64,000 nt of DNA from CAIMUS01 sp046347625 (GCA_046347625.1 JAXMFU010000005.1:434001-498000); one strand, 5' to 3'; shown: positions 25,939 through 34,936, counted from the first letter of the stretch. The notes: generated from the sequence alone by a model not told the origin. Made by a program: numbers and translations.

Positions 25939-27554
25939 AAATAAATTTTTTCTGGCATTTTTATAAATATTTACCGTATGAGTACATGCTGGCGGAGCGG
26001 GAGCTGGTAAGTTTGTTTAAGGTTTACCCTTTACCACATCCTTCTGGTCTCACCGTCAACACTGATCAACAAGGTTGGCAAGATATTGCTGGCCGCGTTA
26101 CTTACTTCCGCGAAGCAGTAGCCGAAAATGGAGAGCGAGTAATACCCCAGCAGACATTGCTTGAAGCTTCTACTAATAGTAATGCTCAAACTTGTCTAAC
26201 TGGTTTAGAAGTTATCCCCTCACTAAGTCGTCAAAGCACCCGTTACAGTGCACATGGTATTCATGAATACCGTGGAAAATTCAATCCTCAAGTTGTGCGT
26301 GCAATAGGAAATTTGCTTGATCTGCCATCCGCCGCCTGGATCTTTGATCCTTTCTGTGGTAGTGGAACTACCTTACTAGAGGCTGCACACAATGGGTGGA
26401 ATGCGATTGGCTTAGACATTAACCCCTTAGGCGTAGCAATTGCTAAAGCCAAACTTGCCGCCTTACAGGTTTTGCCTGACGAATTATACTTGTTCAGCAC
26501 CAAGTTAGTTCAACACTTAAACCACCTTATTGCTGGTCTGTCATTACACCTACCCTTCGACGCCCAACAGGAAGTCAAGGTTGGCGGTATAGGATGGCAA
26601 GCCTTTCTGCCAAATTTGGATTACCTCCGAACATGGTTTACTAAGTCGGTACTTGTGCAACTGGCAGCCATCCTGCGAGCTATTGCGGAAACGCCTGATC
26701 CGGCGATACAGGAAATCTTCCGTATCATTCTAAGCAATATTGTACGCGAAGTATCTCTGCAAGACCCATCAGATTTGCGAATTCGACGCCGAAAGTCTCC
26801 TTCAGCAAACATGCCGGCTATCCCTTTGTTTATTGATAACCTTATCTCCTGGACTAAAAGTTTACTGAAAGCCCGAGAATGCTTTCAACCTTCTCTCGGC
26901 ACTATTCAGGAAGCAATCTTGGGTGATGTGCGCCAGGCAGTAGAAATCATCGATAAAGCCTGCCCTTCCCAAAAATTCGACGCAGCAATTACCAGTCCAC
27001 CTTATCTTACAGCGCTACCTTATATTGATACACAAAGACTAAGCCTAGCTCTCTTAGGATTAATTGATGCTGCCAACATCCGAGGTACCGAAAAGCAATT
27101 AATTGGTAACCGTGAGATTACTAACCGAGGACGCCAAGCCTGGGAACAAGCTTTACGAGATAACAAGTTAAATTTGCCCAAGCTCTGTTGGCAGTTTTGC
27201 TGTGACCTGATAACGGCTGTTAACCATGAAAATGATGGCTTCAGACGTCAGAACATGCCTGCACTGGCTTATCAGTATTTTAGTGATATGGCGCGGATGT
27301 TTGAGCAGATCAGATATTTGTTGCGCTCATCTGCTCATTTTGTGCTTGTGGTTGGACCTAGCAAGACAACCCTTGGGGGACACCAGTTTTTAATTGATAC
27401 ACCATACTGGTTAGGAATCCTTGCAGAAGAGCATGGTTTCAAACAGATCGAAGCATTGAAAGTAGACACCTATCAGCGATACGATGTCCATCAAGCAAAC
27501 TCAATTCGTAGCGAAACACTATTAATTTTAGAGGCGACATCCGATGCAAGTTGA
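25935..27554 (+). CDS. Second DNA methyltransferase, TSPPY type (M2)
   Basis: A 539-residue methyltransferase. Motif I is DPFCGSGTTLLEA (residue 138 on) and motif IV is TSPPYLTALPYIDT (residue 353 on). A HGIHEYRGKFNPQVVR block before motif I parallels the HPYPAKF block of M1. The first 130 residues form an extra N-terminal domain (LPYEYMLAERELVSLF). The GTG start overlaps the M1 stop; ATG 25986 is the alternative but would cut the conserved N-terminal block. Two methyltransferases in tandem suggest an asymmetric recognition site with one enzyme per strand. Confidence 0.82.
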   Translation: MKINFFWHFYKYLPYEYMLAERELVSLFKVYPLPHPSGLTVNTDQQGWQDIAGRVTYFREAVAENGERVIPQQTLLEASTNSNAQTCLTGLEVIPSLSRQSTRYSAHGIHEYRGKFNPQVVRAIGNLLDLPSAAWIFDPFCGSGTTLLEAAHNGWNAIGLDINPLGVAIAKAKLAALQVLPDELYLFSTKLVQHLNHLIAGLSLHLPFDAQQEVKVGGIGWQAFLPNLDYLRTWFTKSVLVQLAAILRAIAETPDPAIQEIFRIILSNIVREVSLQDPSDLRIRRRKSPSANMPAIPLFIDNLISWTKSLLKARECFQPSLGTIQEAILGDVRQAVEIIDKACPSQKFDAAITSPPYLTALPYIDTQRLSLALLGLIDAANIRGTEKQLIGNREITNRGRQAWEQALRDNKLNLPKLCWQFCCDLITAVNHENDGFRRQNMPALAYQYFSDMARMFEQIRYLLRSSAHFVLVVGPSKTTLGGHQFLIDTPYWLGILAEEHGFKQIEALKVDTYQRYDVHQANSIRSETLLILEATSDAS

Positions 27555-28740
27555 AGTTATTCCACAGGTCAAACTTGGCAATGTTCAATGGCTTCGCATT
27601 GGCGATGTGCTTAATAAGGCTATAGCTGCCGATGAATCTCGGCGCTTTAGATTTGCTGTTGCTTTTGCACGTCTGTCAGGGTTGAATCGGCTGTCTGTAT
27701 CAATTGGAGGCTTACTCAATCGTGGCGGAGAAATTGTTGGGGCTGTTGGTGTAGACAATGGCATAACCACTATAGAAGCTTTGGAAGCACTTCAGCAAAT
27801 CGCACCAAATAGCACAATCTTCTATACTGTTTCGGGGCATATCTACCATCCCAAATTATATTTGATTGAGGGGGAGAAATCAGCGGTTGCTATTGTAGGA
27901 AGTGCAAATCTGACGCGCGATGGGCTTTTCCAAAATGTAGAACTAGCAACCTCTATACATCTAAATTTTGAGTCCAGTATTGACTATGAAGTTTACCACC
28001 GCTATGATGCATTTATTAGCGAACTACTGAATATATCCAATCCAAATGTGCAACTAATTGAAGATACTACTTTAAAGCGGCTGGCACAGTCAGGAATTAT
28101 CAAGCCGGAGGCGCAGTCTCCTGAGCCCGGTCCGAAGCTGCGCTCGCAGCGTAAACAGGTTATCCCATCGCTAGGTCTTGAAGACGTGTTTCCTCCATTG
28201 CGGATTCCAGTGGCTCCTCCTGCAGGAGGATATATTGTTCAGGCAAGACCCTCAGCAAAAAGTCCCCAGGTTATAATCCCGCCTGCTACGGTCGGTGTTA
28301 ATGCTGCGTTTATCATGCAACTCTCAGCATTTGATTGTAGCCATCGCACTGGGATCAAAGGTACACCTGAAGTCCTTATCCCTCACGCTGCGGTTAGCTT
28401 TTTCCCTCCACTCCTGCAAAGCGGACGTAAGTACCCTGATGCTTTCTTCGATGTAGTGCTAAATACACCGATCGGACCAGAACGACATAAATATCGTCTT
28501 TGGTACTACGAAGAGCGAGCCATAGGTACACGTATTGATGAGTATAGATTACGTTTGGATCACGATACAATTGATTTAACCACTCCTGGCGGTGGTGATT
28601 TATTGGTAATTAACAAACTTTCTCATGGTAGTGATCCAGGCTATGAGGTAACAGTTTTACCACAAATTGATCCTACCTTTCCAGCCTTCTTAGCTTTATG
28701 TAATCATGAAGTGCAGGGCAAAAGGTGGGGCGGATTATAA
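27544..28740 (+). CDS. Phospholipase-D-fold restriction endonuclease (BfiI/NgoFVII-like)
   Basis: A 398-residue protein with one PLD-type active-site motif: GHIYHPKLYLIEG (His102, Lys104) followed by AIVGSANLTRDGLFQN. PLD nucleases such as BfiI dimerise to complete the site and need no metal. The C-terminal half (from about residue 230) is beta-rich and fits a DNA-recognition domain of the kind found in NgoFVII and BfiI. It overlaps the M2 gene by 11 bases, completing an M1-M2-R operon. Both the recognition site and the subtype are unknown. Confidence 0.75.
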   Translation: MQVEVIPQVKLGNVQWLRIGDVLNKAIAADESRRFRFAVAFARLSGLNRLSVSIGGLLNRGGEIVGAVGVDNGITTIEALEALQQIAPNSTIFYTVSGHIYHPKLYLIEGEKSAVAIVGSANLTRDGLFQNVELATSIHLNFESSIDYEVYHRYDAFISELLNISNPNVQLIEDTTLKRLAQSGIIKPEAQSPEPGPKLRSQRKQVIPSLGLEDVFPPLRIPVAPPAGGYIVQARPSAKSPQVIIPPATVGVNAAFIMQLSAFDCSHRTGIKGTPEVLIPHAAVSFFPPLLQSGRKYPDAFFDVVLNTPIGPERHKYRLWYYEERAIGTRIDEYRLRLDHDTIDLTTPGGGDLLVINKLSHGSDPGYEVTVLPQIDPTFPAFLALCNHEVQGKRWGGL

Positions 28741-28783
28741 AATGGTGGCTACGTACACTTGAAGTGCTGGTTTGTCTAAAGCC

Positions 28784-28870
28784 CTGTAGGAGCGCGCCAG
28801 GCGCGCGACTCCAACGGAAAAGTCGCGCGCCTGGCGCGCGCACGGTCGCACGCCTGGCGTGCTCCTACAG
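28784..28870. repeat. REP-like palindrome (GTAGGAGCGCGC family)
   Basis: Ends CTGTAGGAGCGCGCCAGGCG and TGGCGTGCTCCTACAG, with an internal GCGCGCGACT...AGTCGCGCGC stem. It belongs to the family at 3286-3360 and 63327-63385. It separates the restriction operon from the following gene. Confidence 0.75.
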
Positions 28871-28994
28871 GGAGGGATCGCTTAACCTGGCGCCTATGGG
28901 GCTGTGCCCACCCTACCGGGCTGAACCGATCGACCTTGAGGTGAAAGTGGACTACGCCCACTCGACAGAAGTCTGAAACTGATGAGGTAAAGCG

Positions 28995-29600
28995 ATGGCA
29001 TATAACGAATTCACCTTGGAATCGGCTGAAGCTGAACTCGGGGTTGTTGCCCATCCAGGCGATCTGTTTCCAAATCTTTCTTCTATTCCTGTGCCAAGCT
29101 GGTTGCAGGAGCTACTCGCTCGTAGCATGCAGCTTGCTCTTATCAGTGAGAAGGCTCGCAGCGAATTTATCGTGGCTCCGATTTTATTAGCCTGTCGGGA
29201 ACTGAGTGGAAATGCCTTGACCATCTTGTCAGGTCAACGGTTGGATGTCGATCCCGTTCGGAAGTTACAGGGTGAGTGTGATTTTATCCTTGCCCTATCC
29301 GAGCCAGTGCCACGGTTGCGAGCGCCGCTGGTGACCATCGTCGAAGCTAAGCGGAACGATATCGAGTCGGGTCTCGGTCAGTGTATTGCTCAGATGGTTG
29401 GCGCTCAACTCTACAACGAGCGCGCCGCACAAGCGCCGAAAATGATCTACGGCTGTGTGACCACAGGAGAGGATTGGCAGTTCTTACAACTGCAAGGGAC
29501 CACCGTCCTTATCGGGCGGCAACGCTTGTACATCGACAATGTGGGCCGCATCTTGGCCGTGTTTCAGGCTATTTTTGCACACGCTCGAAGTGAGACTTAA
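28995..29600 (+). CDS. PD-(D/E)XK nuclease-like protein
   Basis: A 201-residue protein whose core looks like a PD-(D/E)XK nuclease fold: LQGECDFILAL (candidate Asp) and PLVTIVEAKRNDIESG (E-x-K), then GLGQCIAQMVGAQLYN. This resembles the N-terminal region of type I restriction subunits. It is a single small domain with no helicase or methylase. It follows the M1-M2-R operon by 250 bases and has GC content closer to the host. Similar stand-alone proteins are common in cyanobacteria and gammaproteobacteria, with no known role. Confidence 0.65.
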   Translation: MAYNEFTLESAEAELGVVAHPGDLFPNLSSIPVPSWLQELLARSMQLALISEKARSEFIVAPILLACRELSGNALTILSGQRLDVDPVRKLQGECDFILALSEPVPRLRAPLVTIVEAKRNDIESGLGQCIAQMVGAQLYNERAAQAPKMIYGCVTTGEDWQFLQLQGTTVLIGRQRLYIDNVGRILAVFQAIFAHARSET

Positions 29601-29630
29601 CCAGGCATTACGCCAAACCGACCTTAGTAA

Positions 29631-29815
29631 AGCCTGCCGCCTTGCAGTAGCGCAACGATAACAGGGTTTGGTATGCTTGCCATGTCCGCCTTGCCGGTGT
29701 TCGAGGCGATCGGCCAAACGGTGGTGATCGGTATTTTCAACCGTTTGCTGCGGGCCTTGATGCTGACCCAACCACCAGAATGTCAAATAATGGATTTCAA
29801 GCTCAAGCAACAGCG
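29631..29815 (+). pseudogene. C-terminal fragment of an MMPL-type exporter
   Basis: An open frame from just after a TAA at 29628-29630 encodes SSATITGFGMLAMSALPVFE and then AIGQTVVIGIFNRLLRALML. This is the typical last transmembrane block of MMPL/RND exporters found in aryl-polyene clusters. Nothing upstream continues it, and the frame reads on to a stop at 29921 inside the ketosynthase gene. The exporter's 5' part was therefore lost, apparently where the restriction island joins. Confidence 0.6.
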
Positions 29816-31015
29816 ATGGCCATACTTCCCTTATCCATTTCGGCTTATACCACGGTCAATGCACTGGGCCGGGGTGTGGCGGCTTCTCTGTGGGCCTTGG
29901 AGCAGGGAAAGAGTGCCTTAAGCCCCTGTGACTTCGAAGATGCCACCTTGGAGACCTGGATAGGCCGGGTTGCCGGGCTGGAAGATGAGCCGATTACCGG
30001 TGAACTGGCGCTGTTCGATTGCCGTAATAATCGACTGGCCCGGCTGGGTCTGGAGCAAGACGGTTTTGCCCAGGCGGTCGAGAATGCCCGGCGGTGCTAT
30101 GGCGCCGGTCGGATCGGCGTTTTTATCGGCACCAGCACCTCGGGTATCCTGGAAGCCGAGTTGGCCTATCGCCAGCGCGATCCGGTCACCGGTCAACTAC
30201 CGGACGGATTTCGCTATCGCTATACTCAGAATGTCTTTTCGGTGGTCGACTTCAGTCGCCGTTACCTGCGTCTGGAGGGACCGGCGCTGGCGATTTCCAC
30301 GGCCTGTTCTTCGAGTGCCAAGGTATTTGCCGCCGCGTACCGCTATCTACGGGCCGGGTTATGTGATGCCGCCGTCGTCGGCGGTGTCGACAGTCTTTGT
30401 CTGACCACCCTCTATGGCTTCGGCTCGCTCGAACTGACTTCGCCACAACCGTGCCGGCCATGGGATCTCGACCGTAACGGCCTCAGTCTGGGAGAGGCGG
30501 CCGGTTTTGCACTGCTGGAATGGCCCGGTCCGGCCACCCGGGGACCGCTACTGTTGGGTTATGGCGAAAGCAGCGATGCCTATCATATGTCGGCCGCCCA
30601 TCCCGAGGGAGTCGGCGCCATACTTGCCATGCAGCAGGCACTGACCCATGCCGGACTGCAGCCCGCCCAGGTGGACTATATCAATCTGCACGGTACCGCC
30701 ACGCCTTCCAACGATGCCTCCGAAGACCGGGCTATCGTCCAGGTGTTCGGCACCCAAACGCCGTGCAGCTCCACCAAAGGTTGGACCGGCCATACGCTGG
30801 GCGCAGCCGGTATCACCGAGGCGGTATTCGCCTGTTTATGCCTGGAACACGGTTTTATCCCTGCCAGCCTTAACACCCGGCGGTTGGATCCCAAACTGTC
30901 GGCCGCGATCGTGCTGACGCCGCAATGGCGGCCGCTGAATGTGGTGCTGAGCAATTCCTTCGGTTTCGGCGGTACCAATTGCAGCCTGCTGTTCGGGAAA
31001 AAGCCGCCATGTTGA
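29816..31015 (+). CDS. Beta-ketoacyl-ACP synthase (aryl-polyene-like)
   Basis: A FabF-type condensing enzyme of about 400 residues. The catalytic Cys is in ISTACSSSAKV, with His in NLHGTATPSND and GHTLGAAGITEA, and a closing SNSFGFGGTNCS. It would extend an ACP-bound polyene or fatty chain. The ATG at 29816 (MAILPLSISAYTTVN) fits the family; ATG 29780 is an alternative and neither has a clear ribosome binding site. The next gene starts inside its last codons. The gene order resembles part of an aryl-polyene cluster. Confidence 0.88.
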   Translation: MAILPLSISAYTTVNALGRGVAASLWALEQGKSALSPCDFEDATLETWIGRVAGLEDEPITGELALFDCRNNRLARLGLEQDGFAQAVENARRCYGAGRIGVFIGTSTSGILEAELAYRQRDPVTGQLPDGFRYRYTQNVFSVVDFSRRYLRLEGPALAISTACSSSAKVFAAAYRYLRAGLCDAAVVGGVDSLCLTTLYGFGSLELTSPQPCRPWDLDRNGLSLGEAAGFALLEWPGPATRGPLLLGYGESSDAYHMSAAHPEGVGAILAMQQALTHAGLQPAQVDYINLHGTATPSNDASEDRAIVQVFGTQTPCSSTKGWTGHTLGAAGITEAVFACLCLEHGFIPASLNTRRLDPKLSAAIVLTPQWRPLNVVLSNSFGFGGTNCSLLFGKKPPC

Positions 31016-31803
31016 CGCTGGCTGTGCACGGTATCGGCTTGCTGGCGCCCGGGTTGCCGGGTTGGCGCGACAGCCTGCCGATCCTGCAGGGGACCAGCGC
31101 CTATACCTTTCAGGAACTGCCGGCGGGGCGGTGTACGCTGCTGCCGGCCAACGAACGCCGTCGCACCACCCGGGTGATCGACCTGGCCCTGCGGGTCGGC
31201 CAGGAGGCGATCACCCAGGTCGGGATCGATCCCAAGGAAATCAGTGCCGTGTTTGCCTCGTCGGAAGGGGATGGCGAGATTATCGACAAGCTGTGCACCG
31301 CCTTGGCGTTACCGCAGCGACCGGTATCGCCGACCCTGTTTCATAACTCGGTTCACAATGCGCCGGCCGGCTACTGGAGTATCGCCATCGCCGGCCGGTT
31401 GCCATCGGTCAGTTTATCGGCCTATGACGACACTTTCGGTGCCGCTTTGCTGACAGCGGCAACGCTGGTGCTCGCTGAACGGGCAACGGTGTTGTTGGTG
31501 GCCTACGACGTACCTTTGCCGTTTCCGCTGTCCGAGAAGCGCCGCTTGACCGAGCCGTTTGCAACCGCCTTGCTGCTCAGTCCCCACCCAATAGCACCGC
31601 TGTGGGGTCGGCTGCAGTTGCGGCTGGCGGCCACAACGGGAGAGGAAGACCGCTTGGATCGGGTCGAACTGGAACGCTTGCGGCTGGGTAATCCCGCCGC
31701 CCGCAGTTTACCCCTGCTACGGGCGCTGGCGTTGGGTGTGGCAACGACGATGATTCTGCCTTACTCGGTCAACCATCAATTAACGATCGACCTGGCGCCA
31801 TGA
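31009..31803 (+). CDS. Ketosynthase-like protein lacking the catalytic Cys (PF13723 type)
   Basis: A 264-residue ketosynthase N-terminal-like protein. It has the overall pattern HGIGLLAPGLPGW...VFASSEGDGEII...HNSVHNAPAGYWSIA, but the position of the nucleophile reads SVSLSAYDDTFGAAL with no Cys. Such proteins act as chain-length factor-like partners in aryl-polyene systems. The start ATG overlaps the stop of the ketosynthase gene (ATGTTGA). It is followed with four-base overlap by a reductase gene. Heterodimer formation with the upstream ketosynthase is inferred. Confidence 0.8.
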   Translation: MLTLAVHGIGLLAPGLPGWRDSLPILQGTSAYTFQELPAGRCTLLPANERRRTTRVIDLALRVGQEAITQVGIDPKEISAVFASSEGDGEIIDKLCTALALPQRPVSPTLFHNSVHNAPAGYWSIAIAGRLPSVSLSAYDDTFGAALLTAATLVLAERATVLLVAYDVPLPFPLSEKRRLTEPFATALLLSPHPIAPLWGRLQLRLAATTGEEDRLDRVELERLRLGNPAARSLPLLRALALGVATTMILPYSVNHQLTIDLAP

Positions 31804-32519
31804 AGCGGGCTTTGGTTACCGGGGGGAGTGGCGATATCGGCAGCGCCATCTGCCGCCGTCTGGCCGCTGACGGCCTGCATGTGATCGTACAGGCCAACCA
31901 CCATCCGGACCGGGCGGAGGCGCTGGTGGATGAAATTCTGCAAGTCGACGGTTCGGCGCAAACCGTAGTATTCGACGTGACCGATACGACGGGTGTCCGG
32001 CAGGTATTGGAAAGCGTGCTGGAGGCCGGGCCCGTGCAGATACTGGTCAATAATGCCGGGATCTATGCGGATGCGCCGCTGGCGGGGATGTCTTTCGAGC
32101 AATGGCATCGGGTCATCGATGTTTGCCTGAATGGGTTTTTCAATGTCACCCAGCCCTTGCTGTTGCCGATGTTGCGTACCCGCTGGGGCCGGGTCATCAA
32201 TATTTCTTCGGTTGCCGCGATCCTGGGTAATCGAGGGCAGACCAACTACGCCGCCGCCAAGGCCGGGCTGCACGGTGCCACTCGGGCGCTGGCCTTGGAA
32301 CTGGCCTCACGGGGGATTACGGTCAATGCCGTGGCGCCGGGTATTATTGCCGGCCATATCACCCGGCAGGTGTTCGATGCCGCCCTGATCAAGCGGCTGG
32401 TGCCGATGCAACGGGCCGGGATGCCGGACGAGGTCGCCGCACTGGTTGCCTTTCTGGCCTCGGAAGAAGCCGGCTATATCTCCGGTCAGATTATCAATGT
32501 CAATGGTTTTATGGCGTGA
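31800..32519 (+). CDS. 3-oxoacyl-ACP reductase (FabG-like SDR)
   Basis: A 239-residue short-chain dehydrogenase. The cofactor loop is TGGSGDIGSAI, NNAG is in ILVNNAGIY, and the catalytic Ser-Tyr-Lys triad is in INISSVAAI and NYAAAKAG. The C-terminus ISGQIINVNGFMA is FabG-like. It reduces the beta-keto group made by the ketosynthase, using NADPH. It overlaps both neighbours by four bases (ATGA, GTGA), so this is one tightly coupled operon. Confidence 0.92.
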   Translation: MKRALVTGGSGDIGSAICRRLAADGLHVIVQANHHPDRAEALVDEILQVDGSAQTVVFDVTDTTGVRQVLESVLEAGPVQILVNNAGIYADAPLAGMSFEQWHRVIDVCLNGFFNVTQPLLLPMLRTRWGRVINISSVAAILGNRGQTNYAAAKAGLHGATRALALELASRGITVNAVAPGIIAGHITRQVFDAALIKRLVPMQRAGMPDEVAALVAFLASEEAGYISGQIINVNGFMA

Positions 32520-33280
32520 ACGAGGCTACCAGGCGTGTCGCCGTAGTGATCCCGGCTTACAACGAAGCGGCTACCATCGCCGACATCGTGCGGCGCAGTC
32601 GCCGCCAGGTCGACTGGATCATCGTGGTCGATGACGGTTCCGACGATGCCACGGCCGCACACCTTAAAGATCTGCCGGCTATGGTAATACGGCATCAGGA
32701 AAACCAAGGTAAAGCCGCCAGTCTCCGGGATGGAATGCAGTTGGCGCTGGCTCAGGGCGCCAAGGCGGTGCTTACGCTGGATGCCGACGGGCAGCACTGT
32801 CCGGAAGATATTCCCCGCCTGCTGGCGGCCGGCCGGTGCTCTCCGGCTGCCGTGATTATCGCCGCCCGCTTGCAGGGGCGGGAACAGTCCCCCTGGTCAA
32901 GGCGCTTTGCCAATAAGATGGCCGATTTCTGGATATCATGGGCGGCCGGCTGCCCTATCCCGGACACGCAATCCGGTTTCCGGCTTTATCCGGCGGCCGT
33001 CTGCCGGTTGCCGGTGGCACATGAGCGCCGCCATGGCTTTGTATTCGAAAGCGAGATTCTGATCGAAGCGGCGAGAAACGGCTATTACCCCAAGGCTGTC
33101 CCTATCGCGGCGCGCTACTCTCGACAAGGGCGTCGCAGTTACTATCGACCGCTATGTGATACTGTGCGGATTACCCGAATGGTCGCGTGGAAACTGCTCG
33201 CACGCGGGCTTTATCCGCAGGGTTTACTCCGTTCACTGGGGTTGTTGTCATCGTTCGAGACACCGTCGCCACGAGAATAA
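32516..33280 (+). CDS. Family 2 glycosyltransferase
   Basis: A 254-residue GT-A enzyme. The N-terminal strand is VAVVIPAYNEAATIADIV, followed by VDDGSDDAT and the DXD-type metal site in LTLDADGQH. A conserved SGFRLYP region follows. The C-terminus has no clear long transmembrane region. The GTG start overlaps the reductase stop. GT2 enzymes are common members of aryl-polyene clusters, where they may modify the lipid product; the substrate here is unknown. Confidence 0.87.
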   Translation: MNEATRRVAVVIPAYNEAATIADIVRRSRRQVDWIIVVDDGSDDATAAHLKDLPAMVIRHQENQGKAASLRDGMQLALAQGAKAVLTLDADGQHCPEDIPRLLAAGRCSPAAVIIAARLQGREQSPWSRRFANKMADFWISWAAGCPIPDTQSGFRLYPAAVCRLPVAHERRHGFVFESEILIEAARNGYYPKAVPIAARYSRQGRRSYYRPLCDTVRITRMVAWKLLARGLYPQGLLRSLGLLSSFETPSPRE

Positions 33281-33293
33281 TGGGTCGGGCATC

Positions 33294-34142
33294 ATGATGA
33301 AAACCTTGATAAAACGCCACACTCTACTGCTGCTGACCGCTATCATTTCATCAATGGGAATACCTGCGGTCGGAGCCGAACCGTATCCCTTATGGGAACT
33401 CGGTATTGGTATCGGTGGCTTGACGCTGCCCGATTACCGCGGTTCGGATGAACAGCGCTATCTGGTTTTTCCAATTCCTTATCTGGTATACCGGGGCGAG
33501 GTCTTAAAAGTCGATCGTGAAAGAATTCGTGGTCTGCTTTTTAAGACCGAGCGGTTGGAACTGAATTTCAGTCTGAATGGTTCGCCACCCGTCAAAAGTA
33601 AAAATAATAAAGCCCGCGAGGGAATGCCGAATCTTGATCCGACGCTGGAATTCGGGCCTCAATTAAATGTCCTGCTGTGGGAAGATCGACCCGACTATAA
33701 ACTGACTTTTCAGTTACCGTTACGTAAAGTCATTGCGACCGATCTGCGCAGTGCACATAATGCCGGTTTAATATCGAATCCGATTCTCAATCTGGACATT
33801 AAAAATATTGGACAGCCAGGCTGGAATCTCGGTCTATCCGGTGGTCCGGTATTTGCCAATCGCACCTATCATCAATATTCTTATGGAGTACCCGCCGCTT
33901 ACGAAACCGCCGAGCGTCCGGCTTATAATGCTTCCGGGGGTTACAGCGGTACCCAGGTTACCCTGGCGTTATCGAAACGGTTTCCGGATTTCTGGACAGG
34001 TGCTTTTATCCGTGTCTATGACCTGCACGGTACTGCCTTCGATAACAGCCCATTGCTGGAGCGACATAGGTCTTTTATGGCCGGGATCGGGGTGGCATGG
34101 ATTTTCAGTCGCTCCGATACCAAGGTCATGGCCGATGAGTGA
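33294..34142 (+). CDS. MipA/OmpV family outer-membrane protein
   Basis: A 282-residue protein with a signal peptide (KRHTLLLLTAIISSMGIPAVGA, cleavage near residue 27), then alternating beta strands typical of MipA/OmpV barrels. These include WELGIGIGGLTLPDYRGSDE near the N-terminus and a final strand GIGVAWIFSRSD. MipA-type proteins are thought to bridge murein enzymes to the outer membrane. It begins 13 bases after the GT2 gene and its stop overlaps the deacetylase start, so it belongs to the same operon. Confidence 0.88.
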   Translation: MMKTLIKRHTLLLLTAIISSMGIPAVGAEPYPLWELGIGIGGLTLPDYRGSDEQRYLVFPIPYLVYRGEVLKVDRERIRGLLFKTERLELNFSLNGSPPVKSKNNKAREGMPNLDPTLEFGPQLNVLLWEDRPDYKLTFQLPLRKVIATDLRSAHNAGLISNPILNLDIKNIGQPGWNLGLSGGPVFANRTYHQYSYGVPAAYETAERPAYNASGGYSGTQVTLALSKRFPDFWTGAFIRVYDLHGTAFDNSPLLERHRSFMAGIGVAWIFSRSDTKVMADE

Positions 34143-34918
34143 GGGTGATGGATATCGATACGGATTTTCTCGGCCGTGTTCCAACCGCAGGGATGGTGCG
34201 GTCGCGCGAGTTTATGCTCACTTTCGACGATGGCCCCTTGCCAGGGGCCACGGAACGGATATTGTCCGCGCTGGCGACGCTGCAAAACAGTAGTGGCAGG
34301 CCGGTAAAAGCGGGCTTTTTTCTGGTGGGTGGAGCCCCGGAGAACTTCTGGTGGCAACGTTATTATTATGCTCCTTATGAAATCCACGCTAAGGGCAGTA
34401 TCGTTAACTATCCCGACCTGGTTCGAGATATCAGCCAGGCGGGGCATTCGATCGGCAATCATACGATGCATCACCCTTGGGTGCGTTGGCCCTGGCTGAG
34501 GAATTCCACCGTTATTCGCGAAGAACTGCTGCAATGGGAGGCCGCGCTCCAGCCGATCCTGGGCGCCGTTTCTCCACGCTTGTTCCGTGCCAGCTATTCG
34601 ATTTACTCCGCTTCCGTACGCGAGAGTGTGCACCGGGCCGGTTACCGCATCATTAAGGGAAAAGCCGTTGGCGATACGGCACCGGGTATGGGCGGCGAGC
34701 AGCTCAAGCTGGCAGCTTTACGTGTTTTGAAAATGTGGCGGCACCCTTATCCTTGTGTACTGATTTTCCATGAAAACAGTCGCGCCACGTGTAACCATCT
34801 CGGTGCTGTCGTGAATTACCTGCAACAGCAGCAGGGTTTTCGCCTGGTCGATTTTAATCCAATGCGGTTGCCGGAAAGTGAACAAACGAGCCATGTGAAG
34901 TTTGAAACGGCGCGCTGA
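34139..34918 (+). CDS. Polysaccharide deacetylase family protein (NodB-like)
   Basis: A 259-residue carbohydrate esterase 4-type protein. Motif 1 is MLTFDDGPLPG (catalytic and metal Asp). Motif 2 is HSIGNHTMHHPWV (metal His pair). Later blocks are FRASYSIYSASV and CVLIFHENS. No signal peptide is evident from the GTG start at 34139 or the ATG three codons later, which is unusual if it acts on envelope glycans. The motif 2 and motif 3 residues look intact. It overlaps the MipA/OmpV gene by four bases. Confidence 0.82.
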   Translation: MRVMDIDTDFLGRVPTAGMVRSREFMLTFDDGPLPGATERILSALATLQNSSGRPVKAGFFLVGGAPENFWWQRYYYAPYEIHAKGSIVNYPDLVRDISQAGHSIGNHTMHHPWVRWPWLRNSTVIREELLQWEAALQPILGAVSPRLFRASYSIYSASVRESVHRAGYRIIKGKAVGDTAPGMGGEQLKLAALRVLKMWRHPYPCVLIFHENSRATCNHLGAVVNYLQQQQGFRLVDFNPMRLPESEQTSHVKFETAR

Positions 34919-34936
34919 TACGCTTTACTTTTTAAA

